Source: Aquilaria yunnanensis
Taxonomy: Eukaryota; Streptophyta; Magnoliopsida; Malvales; Thymelaeaceae
Assembly: GCA_039654915.1 (NCBI GenBank)
Contig: CM077597.1
Span: 24,712,001 to 24,776,000 of the forward strand
Reading direction: 5' to 3'
Length of the DNA: 64,000 bases
The notes under the pieces: generated by a model
What the model was told of the DNA's origin: nothing
The model's input: the letters and a program-made list of their open reading frames with translations, nothing else
The model's database searches: none
Made by a program: the position numbers and the translations under genes
Shown here: positions 47,331 through 57,180 of the stretch, piece by piece
How positions within the stretch are numbered: the stretch's first letter is position 1
Layout of the letters: each line of letters opens with the position of its first letter

Positions 47331-49083
47331 AAAAATGTGAAGAACAACTATGAAGAATTAAGTTTGGAACCTACTTTAATCTTCAATTGGATCCCATTAT
47401 TTCAAATAAAAATCAAGCAAAACAACAAATACAACAGTACCTTCATAAAAAGGAAATTGTTGAAACAAAAATTTGAGTCAATCATTACAAACTTTTTTTA
47501 TTCTTCTTTCTTATCTTAAAACCATCACTTAAAAGCAACATTATCTCTTGAGCTTTACTTAATTGGTCTAGTTATCCTCAAATGAGTTAGCTTGTTTTAG
47601 TCATTGAACTTACTTTGAATAGAAACTAAAGGTCACTTAAAGTAACATCTATTTGTATGTATACTATTAAGAGTTAACTCAAAAACATTTTAGTTTGGCG
47701 GTTGTGTTTTTTTTGTTTTGTTTTTGGTACTCAGAAATTTACAAAAAATATATAATCTTTAAATGCTTGTATCATAATTCGATGTATAACATTTCATCAA
47801 TTCAATTTTAAATATCAATTATAATTTAGGCTCACATATAGACCCCTCATTAAAAATGTCCTAGACGCGCCTCTGAGCAAGCAAGGTTGGGATGTGGCTG
47901 CTAAGCTACTTTTTGGCATCTTTGGCTCGCACGAAATGCCCTTGTCTTGAGCAAACAAATATCGTGTTTGCTTTGATTTGCTCACTTGCATCAAATATCG
48001 TTCCGTCTACTGGTTATCTAAAAGATCAGGAAGGGCTAATTTTTCGTTTACAAACCTGTGTCTAAATCCATCTCTAGCTTTGTAGCAGTGTATGGTTTGC
48101 TTGGGGTTGTAAGTTTCTTGGATTTTGTTTTCTGCCAGCTTCTTCCTGTGTTTCCAATATATAGTTTCTTCCTAGTTGCTGATAAAAAAAAAACTTTAAA
48201 AATAATAAAAAATAAAAGTTAATCTCGTATTTTAATTTCTTTTTAATTCCTTTCAATATTCACAAGTTGCATGTGAAGATATGCATTATACATACACATA
48301 GTCTCATGTACAGATATATATGTTGGTTAATTATTGACTAAGGTCATCGTCCTTTTTTTATATGTAACCATTTCAATACATATACTAGGTGGAACTAAAA
48401 GTCAATAACGCGTTTTTATTTTTTTTGTTATTTTAGTTAATTTTCTGGTTTCAATATTGACAAGTTGCATGACCAGAGGATATGCATATAGAATTTCAAC
48501 ACTAGGTAGAATGAAAACAGTGATGAGTTAGGTGTGTGTTCAAAGCTATATATGTATGTGTATGTATGACCATCCTGGTAACCAATTTAAAAAAGAAGAA
48601 AAGGATGATCAAATTATATGCCTTTTAATTAAAAAAATGGGTAAAATAAATACTTAATAATTATTTTTCTGTTCTAGCCCAGAATTTGGATTTGAAATAG
48701 CACTTAGCTGTACCGAAACGGAATTAAAATTTTAAAAGCTGTTGATAAATATTTGTAGCGTTATCGGATTTTATTCGTATGAAACCGGAAACGTCTGCAA
48801 ATATACATAGAAGGGTAAATTTTGTGGGATCCCTACTTAAATTCTCGCTTGGTTTTAACCTAATGTGTGTTGATTTGCGCTAAAATTTTTTTAAAGTTTT
48901 ATACTTTTTCAAAATGTCTTATTAGTCGACCCAGTGTTTAAAAATTATTAAATTAAGTGAAAGTTGTTAATCGGAAGCTTGATTTATATAGAGCAAAAGT
49001 TTTTCATTCAAAATGCTCATATGAAAATATTATCTAATTTAAATACATGTGAGAAAAGCTTAAATTAAAACTTTAAAAAGTAA
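47331..49083. other. AT-rich DNA; possible LINE 3' tail at 48183-48193
   Basis: No gene recognised. Text at 48070-48180 (TGTAGCAGTGTATGGTTTGC ... TAGTTGCTGAT) runs into an A-run at 48184 and could be the 3' end and poly(A) tail of a LINE. Remaining sequence is AT-rich. A phrase around 47850-47880 (GACCCCTCATTAAAAATG) may be a further transposon scrap. Confidence 0.4.
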
Positions 49084-49319
49084 TACTCCTCCCTCCCAAA
49101 TTCTTTGCTACATTTCAACTTTTTCACTAAGTTTAACTTAAATTTATGTATATTATTATTTGATAAAAAATTTTAAAACATTATTTTTAAAAACTACGAG
49201 TTTTGTTGTTGCTAAATATGTTTCTTTAAAAAAAATTAACAAATAATAATATAAGTAAATTTAAGTCAAACTTAAATTAGAAAACTAAAATGGAGCCAAG
49301 AATTGAAACAGATGGAGTA
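49084..49319. mobile_element. Stowaway-like MITE (Tc1/mariner type)
   Basis: Left end TACTCCTCCCTCCCAAATTC and right end GAATTGAAACAGATGGAGTA are inverted relatives of the CTCCCTCCGTCCCA Stowaway terminus, bounded by TA target dinucleotides. The subterminal arms AGTTTAACTTAAATTTA / TAAATTTAAGTCAAACT are also complementary. About 236 bp, AT-rich, non-coding. It lies 420 bp upstream of the TATA box of the gene at 49.8 kb. Confidence 0.8.
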
Positions 49320-49740
49320 CAAAATAGTTAATCTAATTTAATGGATTCCATTTGATAGGGGTAAGAACAAAAGGAAACAACTAATAATATGCTAACAATT
49401 GAAATAACATAATAATTAAAACTTAGGAACTGCTCATAAAATTAGTAGCAGATCTAGAGGGAGTGGGGATCAGGAATTTCGGGCCTGTCCCCCAAAATTC
49501 TTACAAGTTATATATATATTACTTATGTATGTATGTAAAAATAAAATTTAAAAAACTTCATTATCTCACCTTTGGTCCACTTGTCTTTTAAAATTTTTAA
49601 AATGAAGTCTGATTGCTTAACCACCGATCCACAAAATTTATTTGGTCATAAAGGAGAAAAACCAAAAGAGAAAAGAAAAAGAAGAAGACTCCTTGCACTT
49701 GCTAGGTTAGTACATAGGAACTATCCGGTCGTACTTCTCC
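49320..49740 (+). promoter_or_regulatory. Upstream region of the 49.8-kb gene
   Basis: Non-coding, moderately AT-rich, with a purine-rich run (AAAGGAGAAAAACCAAAAGAG) near 49650. It presumably includes the promoter, but no specific factor site is claimed. Confidence 0.4.
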
Positions 49741-49746
49741 TATAAA
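49741..49746 (+). promoter_or_regulatory. TATA box of the 49.8-kb gene
   Basis: TATAAA in the context CTCCTATAAAGCC, 73 bp before the start codon. A transcription start about 30 bp downstream would leave a ~45-nt 5' leader, which contains GATAACTAA twice. Confidence 0.6.
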
Positions 49747-49818
49747 GCCAAGGGTTCACGCTGTGAGATCGTACCTGCAGGAGCAAGATAGATAACTAAA
49801 GAAGGAGCTGATAACTAA

Positions 49819-51982
49819 ATGGCAGACGAAGGACTTGTGCAGCTGAACAAGGAGCAGCTTCTGCGGCTCTCGGAGATCTTACACGACCTGGAATTCGAGC
49901 AAATTCGTCAGATTCCGTTCGACAGCGAGCCGGAGCGCCTCAGGCACTTCGACGCCTGCAACAACAACCACGAGACCATCCAGCGCCTTCTCGAATCGAG
50001 TCCCGATCTGGGGAAAGAACATGGAATCGACGAGAGGTTGTACGAAGTCTGGCACCTCATATGGGAGTTCCTAAAGGGCGCCATCAATTTCGGTCTACAG
50101 GCCGTCCGCAGCTACTCCGTGCGAGTCGAGTTCCTCGAAAAGTTGGCCGCCCACTCCGACGAGAGCTTCGAAGTGCTGAAGAAGATAGACCCAGAGGACC
50201 AGGCTGCTGTCCGCCGCGTCACCAAGGACGCCCAGAAGTTTAAGGAGGCCATCGACGACTTCAACAAGAAGCACCGAAGCTTAGTCTCCAGGGCTTTCTC
50301 CGAAGAGCTCCAGGACAAAGGGATCGGCTACCGCCAGCTTATCGAAAGGTACATTAACTTTTTTCTTCTACAATTATTTTGCAAATAAAATTGAAAAATC
50401 ATCCACTTCTTGGAACTAATTTAATTAGGTAAAAGGACAACCTTATCAATAAAGGAAAAAAATGAACAGCTTAAACCCAATTGGAGTTCTGCTCAGTTTA
50501 AAACTTGTCTGTGACACATTCAAATTTTTTTTTTTAATAATAAAGAAATTTATTAATTAAATAAAGAAGAACACAAAAAATTTCAACCGAGATCTAGAAC
50601 AAACATGACTATAAAGCCTCCCAAAATCCCCTTGCCCCCCACCTCTTAAGCTCCCGCTTAACACTACCAATCCTTAATTCTCCATTCTAATTTTCTTAAT
50701 TCATTTTTCAACGTGGAACCTTTATCACAAGAGCCAAATTTTTATGCTTCCTTTTTCGTCTCATAAGAGTCTTCTGCTCCTCAAACATTTCAAGAATCAA
50801 CCATTCACACCCATCAAAAGAAGCCCCAAACAATTTGTTAACTTTGTTAATCCCTATCTTCACCTGAGAAGATCTTGTCATACCTTGTCATACTATAAGG
50901 TCCTTTTGACCTGATGCACCTTTTGCAGCATCCATCGCTCAGCAAGACAACCTGTTATTCCTTTCAAAATCTGTTCAAATTGTTGTCAAACTAAATTTAA
51001 ACAAAATTTCAAACTGGATATAAAATTCAAACAAAACTTGATTTCCTTGTTACTTGGCTCATCTCTGTTTGACTTCAGTTTTTCCCCTTGATTTAAGTGA
51101 ATATCACAAGCTCAACGCAAACTCAATCCATTAAAAACTTGTTTACGCTTGTTCGGATTGTTTTTAATCCAAATATGAATAAAATTTCATGCTTGATACA
51201 TATTTCAAGCTGCACATGATTAGCCCAATACTCAACTCAGCTCGTCTAAACTTGTTTTTAGCCTTACTTTTTGAAAAGTTCATTAACAAATTACAAATAC
51301 TGCCTTCATTTCGAGATCATCAGAATATTTAAGTTTCACATGAATATTAAGAAAGATGGAGAAAAATTATTTTTCCAAAGTTAATATGAGAAAATAATTT
51401 ATTAAGATTAAAAAATTAATCGATTTGTCGACAATTAGTTACATGGAGAAGCGTGGAATGGAGGGGACATTCGAGGACCTAACCCCGGCAGAAAAGTACA
51501 TGTTGAGCCAGGAAATAGTTATCGACTCCGGCCGCGGCAGCGAGATAATAGATGAAGCTTTCGCCAGTGCCCGGAAGGAATTGGTTGCAGGGTTCACGCT
51601 CTTGGCTTTCGTGGCGGCAATTACAGTGTGCGACATTCTCCTCGACCCAAGCACACCGGTGATGGTGCGAATGGCGAAAACCGTCAAGGACTTTGCCGCC
51701 AGCATAACTGGCTCGACTTTGGGGCATATGGCCGAACACGCCATGAAGAGGACGGCCTGGGCTGCGTTACTAGCTGAGGAGGCCGTCGTTGACATCTTTG
51801 CGATTGCCGGAATGGTTATAGGCATTGGGATAGGTATCGTGTTGGGCATAATTGGTGAATTTCTAATTGATGCCATCTTCAGCTCCGGCGGGAGGCACCA
51901 CCAAGGCGTTGGCCAAGCTCCTGCTTACTTCGCACCCCTCCCAGATGGCGAAGCGTTGGCTCGTGAAATAATAGCTAATTAA
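49819..51982 (+). CDS. Two-exon gene for a helical protein with C-terminal membrane segments (unknown family)
   Basis: Exon 1 is 49819-50348 and exon 2 is 51439-51982 (stop TAA at 51980), together 357 residues. The splice is AAAG|GTACAT ... CAATTAG|T. Exon 1 ends with two bases of a codon and exon 2 supplies the third, so the frame joins cleanly. Both exons are GC-rich with strong G/C at third codon positions, unlike the flanks. Residues 1-175 are charged and look helical (LNKEQLLRLSEILHDLEFEQ; FEVLKKIDPEDQAAVRRV). Residues about 225-245 form a hydrophobic segment (LVAGFTLLAFVAAITVCDIL). A second at about 292-324 is glycine-rich (AIAGMVIGIGIGIVLGIIG), resembling a glycine zipper. There is no N-terminal signal peptide. 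I do not recognise the family. A membrane-inserting helical-bundle protein is an inference only. The ATG context has G at +4. Confidence 0.8.
50349..51438 (+). other. Intron 1 of the 49.8-kb gene
   Basis: GT at 50349 and AG at 51437-51438; AT-rich relative to the exons. In-frame stop codons follow shortly after the donor (TAA in exon 1's extended frame at 50386). The exon 2 frame is open only from the acceptor region onward if TTG is not used as a start. The acceptor's pyrimidine tract is weak. Confidence 0.75.
50521..50960 (-). mobile_element. Probable LINE-type 3' fragment in the intron (minus strand)
   Basis: On the minus strand the block ends TTAATTAATAAATTTCTTTA followed by an A-run (plus-strand T-run at about 50525-50536), the form of a reverse-transcribed insert with a poly(A) tail. 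Upstream text is coding-like but not firmly identified. Its 5' boundary is uncertain. Confidence 0.4.
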
Positions 51983-52023
51983 ATATCCATTAAGAAATCT
52001 TTTATTACCTCGTTGCCAGCATA

Positions 52024-52029
52024 AATAAA
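52024..52029 (+). terminator. Poly(A) signal of the 49.8-kb gene
   Basis: AATAAA 42 nt after the stop codon, in AT-rich DNA, in the right place for a plant near-upstream polyadenylation element. Confidence 0.5.
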
Positions 52030-52053
52030 AAGTACTTTACATAAGAGTTGTGG

Positions 52054-52233
52054 ATGAGCAAGACTTGCCCTATGCATGTGATAGTTTATGGAAATTTGTG
52101 CAATTTTTTATGTAAATGTAAGAGCTCTGAGTTGTCAATGAGTTATTGCAACACTTGTTTTGTGCATATGATAGCTCAAGGAATGTTGCGTAATTTTGAT
52201 GTAAATATCAGAGCTTTGAGTTATTTATTTATT
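52054..52233 (+). repeat. Tandem duplication of ~90 bp behind the gene
   Basis: Two direct copies (GCAAGACTTGCCCTATGCAT... from 52058 and GCAACACTTGTTTTGTGCAT... from 52148). Each continues through ATGTAAATRTMAGAGCTYTGAGTT. They differ at many sites, so the duplication is old. It lies in or just beyond the 3' untranslated region. Confidence 0.8.
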
Positions 52234-52259
52234 TTAATCAAAATGGCATAAAGAAAGAG

Positions 52260-52840
52260 CTAAGGAAGAAGAGACATTGCAATGTGGTAAGCTAACAGCA
52301 TTTTCTCTCTAGGATAGGGGTAAAAGTAAATGGCTTGAACCTCAAACCTGAGTCAAAATATAGGGTTAGAGTCGGATCAGAAAATACATATGTGACATTT
52401 GCGTCAACCTGAACCCAAACCGATCATAAGTGATAGAAATCGGGTTGAATCGGATCCAAACCAATATAACCAGAGGTAATCTGAAATATGTATTGAAACC
52501 CAATTACCCAGCCCAACCTAGCTGGCCCACAACAAGCTAACCCTAAACTACTACTAGCCACTCCTCCCTCCCTTCTCATTCACATGAGTAGTAGACAAGA
52601 CAGATGGTCATCTTCCATCCACTCCTCTGCTCCTTAGCCTCGCATTGATTGATGATCGCACCTTTGATGTTGGCGTCGCACAACTCGCAGTTGCTCACAC
52701 GACCTCCTCCTTCCTCCTCATCAGTCATTCTCCTTCATTCCTCATTGCTCAATGGCTTGTCGCCCCACTGCCGCAACAACTCTGAGTTCCTATTGAAAAA
52801 TATATTAATGTGTAACTTTTTGACAACTTGCAATTGAGGA
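52260..52840. other. Intergenic DNA, no gene
   Basis: GGGTTGAATCGGATCC-type phrases at 52360-52470 resemble the GGGTT/TCGG-rich arms of the hAT-like element at 14.6-16.1 kb, but no ends were found. A CT-rich stretch follows at 52550-52780. Confidence 0.4.
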
Positions 52841-53296
52841 CAAAGCAAGGCGATATATCAACGTTCTCAACAGCCAAGTAAATCAAGATTAAACACCTCA
52901 AAGCCAAGTTGTTTGACAGCTAGTTAATTAGCTGTTTAGAAGTCAAAATTTTTGACAAAAAATGGCTCTACATACAGCCATCCATTTTTTCTTGGTAGCT
53001 ATGTAAAAGTACTAATTGGTTAGCTTAGTTGTCATGTCTTTTTTGTGAGCTAGAAACAATTATAACCCAGTTGTAAATTAGTGGTAGAAAGCCAAAAGGT
53101 GTGGTTGGTTAAGACAAATTCAATTAGGACTCTTCTTGGCAATAGGCGGCAAGATGGCTTATAAATAGCCATGAAAACCTTTGTGCAAGGTAATGTATTG
53201 GTATTGTCTCCATGTAATAAAGAGTTGATTATTTTTCTTCAATTCTTTTCCTTTCTCCCTAAATCTTTTAAACTTTGTTTTAGCATCAAACAAATT
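52841..53296 (+). repeat. Copia 5' LTR (left end approximate)
   Basis: Non-coding block with a TATAAATA box at 53159-53166, ending in the T-rich TTTTAGCATCAAACAAATT just before the primer-binding site. No second LTR is in the window because the element is cut by the 4-kb LTR insertion at 53639. Confidence 0.6.
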
Positions 53297-53308
53297 TGGT
53301 ATCAAAGC
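53297..53308 (+). other. Primer-binding site of copia element
   Basis: TGGTATCAAAGC, one base different from the tRNA-iMet site TGGTATCAGAGC, followed 14 bp later by the gag ATG. Confidence 0.75.
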
Positions 53309-53321
53309 TTAGGTTGAAGAA

Positions 53322-53638
53322 ATGGCAACAAGTGGTGAAGCCATGTTCAATTCTTCGCATTCTCTCGTTTCTATATTCAATGGTGAGAACTATGAATTTT
53401 GGAGTATTTAGATGAAGACATTATTCATCTCCTAAGATTTATAGGAGTTGGTAGAATCTAACTTGGAATAACCATCTAATTTAGAAGCATATACTAGTTA
53501 GACCGAAGCACAGAAAAGGCAATACAGGCAAAATGAGCAGAAGAATGCAAAAGTCTTACTCAATATCCAACAAGGATTGAGTAAAACAATATTCACACGC
53601 ATCATGGCTGTCAAAAGAATGAAAGATGGTTGGGAAAT
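53322..53638 (+). pseudogene. Copia gag N-terminal part, truncated by LTR insertion
   Basis: MATSGEAMFNSS..., then FNGENYEFWS and MKTLF (usual P-F-GENY-FW---M-TLF), AKVLLNIQQGLSKTIFTRI and GWEI (usual A---I-QAL---IF-RI ... AW-). These are the opening motifs of plant copia gag. In-frame stops are present (about 53409, 53433, 53442). At 53639 the sequence changes to the 4-kb LTR; the frame 53577-53792 is a chimaera of gag and LTR. The rest of this copia, if any, would lie beyond the right edge of the window. Confidence 0.8.
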
Positions 53639-53907
53639 TGTGGCAACGTCGGGTTTTCTGGAGTCGCCACCAATCGGTTTTCGCTCAGGTCGATTGGACA
53701 CCTTAAAATTGGTCTGCGAGAGTTTGGGGATCGGGAGTACGGTTACGCTAAAACAACTTTGTTATAGCGCCCAAAATTGGCACCTTAGTTGATTTTAATT
53801 TTGTTTTGCTTTGCTTTTAGAAAATATTCAGTTACTTTTCAAACTAGAAATTTTAACTGAATTAATCGGATGTGGATTTTTAAATTAATTCGGGTAAAAT
53901 TTTATAC

Positions 53908-54004
53908 TTCCGAACCATGGACTCTGCCGAGTCATTTGGACACGGAAGATTTTGATTCCGAACCATGGACTCTGCCGAGTCATTTGGACACGGAATTTGG
54001 TGAA
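53908..54004 (-). repeat. 48-bp direct repeat with hairpins in LTR 1
   Basis: CCGAACCATGGACTCTGCCG... begins at 53910 and again at 53958, giving hairpins GACTC-TGCC-GAGTC at 53920-53933 and 53968-53981. The same pair occurs in LTR 2 at 59588-59601 and 59636-59649. Confidence 0.85.
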
Positions 54005-54099
54005 ATTTTAAACAATTTTATCCATATTGTAAAAATATGGATTTTTATCTGTTTATTTAATTTGTTTATTTTAAAAAGTTTGATATTTTCCAAACCGTA

Positions 54100-54113
54100 G
54101 ATCCTACCGGATC
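54100..54113 (-). repeat. Hairpin GATCC-TACC-GGATC in LTR 1
   Basis: Third member of the LTR hairpin family, with a different stem sequence that still pairs fully. LTR 2 copy at 59768-59781. Confidence 0.75.
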
Positions 54114-54234
54114 ATCCGGATATGGAAATTGATTTATCGTAATTATTTAATTCTTATTATTATGAAATTAATTTTTAAATGGTAATTCTTTTTGTTTATG
54201 AATGATTTTTAATACTAACTAAAAAATTTATCTT

Positions 54235-54635
54235 TATATTTTTTACTTCTTTTTTTACTTTCTTTCTTTTTCTTCTTTTTTTACTTATTTTTACTTCTTT
54301 TTTTTAATTTCTTTTAATTTCTTTTCTTTTCTTTCTTTTTTATTCTTTTCTTTCTTTCTTTGCTTTTTCTTTTTCTTTCTTTTATCTTTCTTTTCTTTTT
54401 CTTATATTTCCTTTTTTTCTTTATCTTATCTTTCTTTTATTTTTCTTTCTTATCTTTCTTTTATTTTTCTTGTCTTTTCTTTCTTTCTTTTCTTATCTTA
54501 TCTTTTCTTTTATATTTTTTTTATCTTTCTTTTCTTTCTTATCTTTCTTTTATTTTTGTTTCTTATCTTTCTTTTATTTTTCTTATCTTTCTTTTTTTTC
54601 TTGTTTACTTTTTTTGTTTTTCTTGTTTAATGAAA
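54235..54635 (+). repeat. Pyrimidine-rich (CTTT)n tract in LTR 1
   Basis: About 400 bp of CTTT, TTTTTCTT and ATCTTTCTTTT variants. It gives rise to Phe/Leu/Ser-only frames with no biological meaning. LTR 2 copy at about 59903-60303. Confidence 0.85.
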
Positions 54636-55526
54636 GATATTTATTATTTTAAAGGATTACTCAATTTATAAAAGAATTAAAAAAAATAATAATTAATTTT
54701 TATTTAATAAGAAGTTAATTTAAAAGAATTAAAGAGTTTAAAAATAAAAATTTTGATCATGGTACGGGGCGTTGTTACTCAGCCAGACCCTCTTCACCAG
54801 GTGAAGCAGCTCAAAAGCGGGCACGAGACAGTTTCCAGCCAATATACCATGAACTAAAAAAATTTTTATATTTATTTTTATTTTTTATTATTTTTTTATT
54901 ATTATTTTTTTTTTTATTAAGAGAATCAAAAATTTTAAACAAAAGAAGAAAAGTTTTGATATTTATTTAATTTATTTTTGGAATAAAAGATTATTTAACC
55001 GAAAACTTATATGTATTTTAAAACAAAAGTCTTGATATTTTTATTTTTATATTCTTCTTTGTTTGATGAAAGATTTTTTTTTTAATTTTAATTTATATTT
55101 CTGAAAATATATCTAATCAATAAGTCAAAAATATTTAAGAGAAACTTCAATTATTTTTGTTTTATTTTGTATTATTTTGAAATTATTTGATTAAGATTTT
55201 TATAAAGGAAACAAAAAGTTATATCTTTTAATAAGTAAAATATTACTGAATAACATATTAACCCAAAATTTTTATTCTTTTCATTCTTTTTATTAATAAA
55301 GAAAACTAAAAAAAAATTATATTTTTAAAAAAAATAAATAAAATATTATTGAAAAATATTAACTCAAAAATTTTACGCTTTTTATTCTTTTTAATAAAGA
55401 AAACTAAAAAAAATTATATATTAATAGATAATTAATATATTAGTCTAAAGTTTTTTTTTTTTATTTTTTATAAAGAAAAAAAAAATTTATTTATATATTT
55501 TATTTTAAAAATATTTCCGAGCCATG

Positions 55527-55540
55527 GATCCTGGCGGATC
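55527..55540 (-). repeat. Hairpin GATCC-TGGC-GGATC in LTR 1
   Basis: Fourth member, about 1.4 kb from the others, in the context CCATGGATCC...GGATCATTTGG. LTR 2 copy at 61196-61209. Confidence 0.75.
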
Positions 55541-55899
55541 ATTTGGTCATGGAGTTTTAATTAAATTTTTTTATTTCATTAATTATTAATTTTAAAGATG
55601 TATTAAAAGAATGGTTTTATGTTTATTTATTTATTTATTTTATTTTTGAATTATTTCATTATGTTTGTTTATTAAAAGGAATAAAAACTTTGTTTCAAAA
55701 TAAAAAAAAAGTAATTTTTATTAGCCTTTAGAAAATTATTCACATAAAATTCCTTTTTTTATCTTTTAATCATAAAAAAAATTCAATTAATAAAGTGGGG
55801 CTTTTTGGCCATCCACTTTAATAACACAATAATAATAAAAGTTAGCACAATTAATATAGTTAGATTAGTTGGATTAGTTAGTTAATAACAATAAAAAAG

Positions 55900-56430
55900 G
55901 TTAGTAAAAGTTAGATTAAATTAATTAACAACAATAATAAAAATTAGCCAAGTTTAATTAAATTAATGGTTAACAACAATAATAAAAAGTTAGTCAAGTT
56001 AATTAAGTTAATTAATTACAACAAAAATAAAAGTTAGACAATTTAATTAATTTAATTAATTAACAACAATAATAAAAGTTAGCCAAGTTTAATTAAGTTA
56101 ATTAATTAACAACAATAAATAAAAATTAACCAAGTTTAATTAAGTTAATTAATTAACAACAATAAATAAAAGTTAGCCAAGTTTAATTAAGTTAATTAAT
56201 TAACAACAATAAATAAAAATTAGCCAAGTTTAATTAAGTTAATTAATTAACAACAATAAATAAAAGTTAGCCAAGTTTAATTAAGTTAATTAATTAACAA
56301 CAATAAATAAAAATTAGCCAAGTTTAATTAAGTTAATTAATTAACAACAATAAATAAAAATTAGCCAAGTTTAATTAAGTTAATTAATTACAACAAAAAT
56401 AAAAGTTAGACAATTTAATTAATTATTAAC
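55900..56430 (-). repeat. 47-bp tandem repeat in LTR 1
   Basis: Unit GTTAGCCAAGTTTAATTAAG + TTAATTAATTAACAACAATA + AATAAAA, about 9-10 copies; the outer ones are more divergent. Alternate units read AAAGTTAGCC and AAAATTAGCC, suggesting growth by duplication of a 94-bp dimer. LTR 2 has the same array at about 61565-62090. Confidence 0.85.
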
Positions 56431-56689
56431 AACAATAATAATAAAGGTTAGTAAAAATTAGCAAGTTAGTTGTTAGTTGCTAATAACAAAAAAAAAAAAA
56501 AAGGTTAGTAATAATAACAATAATAAACAAATAAATAAACAAGTAAAAAAATAAATGAGTTAGTTAATTAATTTTCTGCAAAGACAAAATAAAAAGGTTA
56601 GTGACCTAATAGAAAGAAATTGAAAAGATGATGGGTGAAACAAGGGTTTACCCTTTTGAATTAAAATTTTGAATTCCTGAGAAACGAGA

Positions 56690-56984
56690 ACGACGACGGC
56701 GCGAGGGGGGGAAAAGGGAGGGGCAGCTGGCGGCACGGCCAGGGGCAGGGGGCGACGGCGTGGGGCACGGGGGGGGGGGGGCCGGCGGCGAGGGCGGCGC
56801 GGCGGCAGGCAGGGGCGGCGCGGCGGCGGGCAGGGGCGGTGCAAGGGGAAAAAGGAAGGTGAGGCGGGGGGAACGGCGTGGGCGGCTGGCGGCGAGGGCG
56901 AGCGCGGCGGCGGCAGGTGCGGCGAGGGGAGGGCACGGCGGCGGCGAACGGCGTAGGGCGGCGGCGGCGGGCGGCGAGGGGCAC

Positions 56985-57027
<43 letters not shown>
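56690..57027 (-). promoter_or_regulatory. GC-rich block plus (GA)n downstream of the LTR 1 promoter
   Basis: An abrupt GGCGGC-rich island (56690-56988) next to a (GA)n run (56989-57027). In the minus orientation it starts ~145 bp after the CTATAAATAG box, so it would be the start of the transcript, opening with (TC)n. Overlapping Ala/Arg/Pro-rich frames on both strands follow from composition. LTR 2 copy at 62360-62681, which lacks about 23 bp and has a longer G run and longer (GA)n. Confidence 0.6.
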
Positions 57028-57028
<1 letters not shown>

Positions 57029-57170
57029 ACAGCAGTGAAAAAAAATTTTGGCTTTCTGGGGAAGAAGGGAAGAGGGCTGGGGCTAAGGGCTGTAATTTTC
57101 TCTTTTTTTTGAAACGGAGCTCTAAGTTTTTTTGCTATTTTTTTCTGTGTTCAGCACAAAATTTGGGGGG

Positions 57171-57180
57171 CTATTTATAG
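57171..57180 (-). promoter_or_regulatory. LTR 1 TATA box
   Basis: CTATAAATAG on the minus strand, about 490 bp from the LTR start. Its direction agrees with the orientation given by the primer-binding site and the polypurine tract. LTR 2 copy at 62827-62836. Confidence 0.7.

Noticed and set aside
50112..50318. Minus-strand and shifted frames over exon 1
   Set aside because: Shadows of the GC-rich exon 1 frame.
51439..51876. 145-codon frame on the minus strand opposite exon 2
   Set aside because: Shadow of the GC-rich exon; the plus-strand frame has the splice, start and poly(A) context.
54360..54671. 103-codon hydrophobic Phe/Leu/Ser frame, repeated at 60028-60339
   Set aside because: It is a direct translation of the (CTTT)n tract in the LTR; no start context or similarity.
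56560..57180. Overlapping Ala/Arg/Pro/Gly-rich frames on both strands (also 62228-62836)
   Set aside because: Frames are open on both strands because of the GC-rich composition of the LTR block; no family features.
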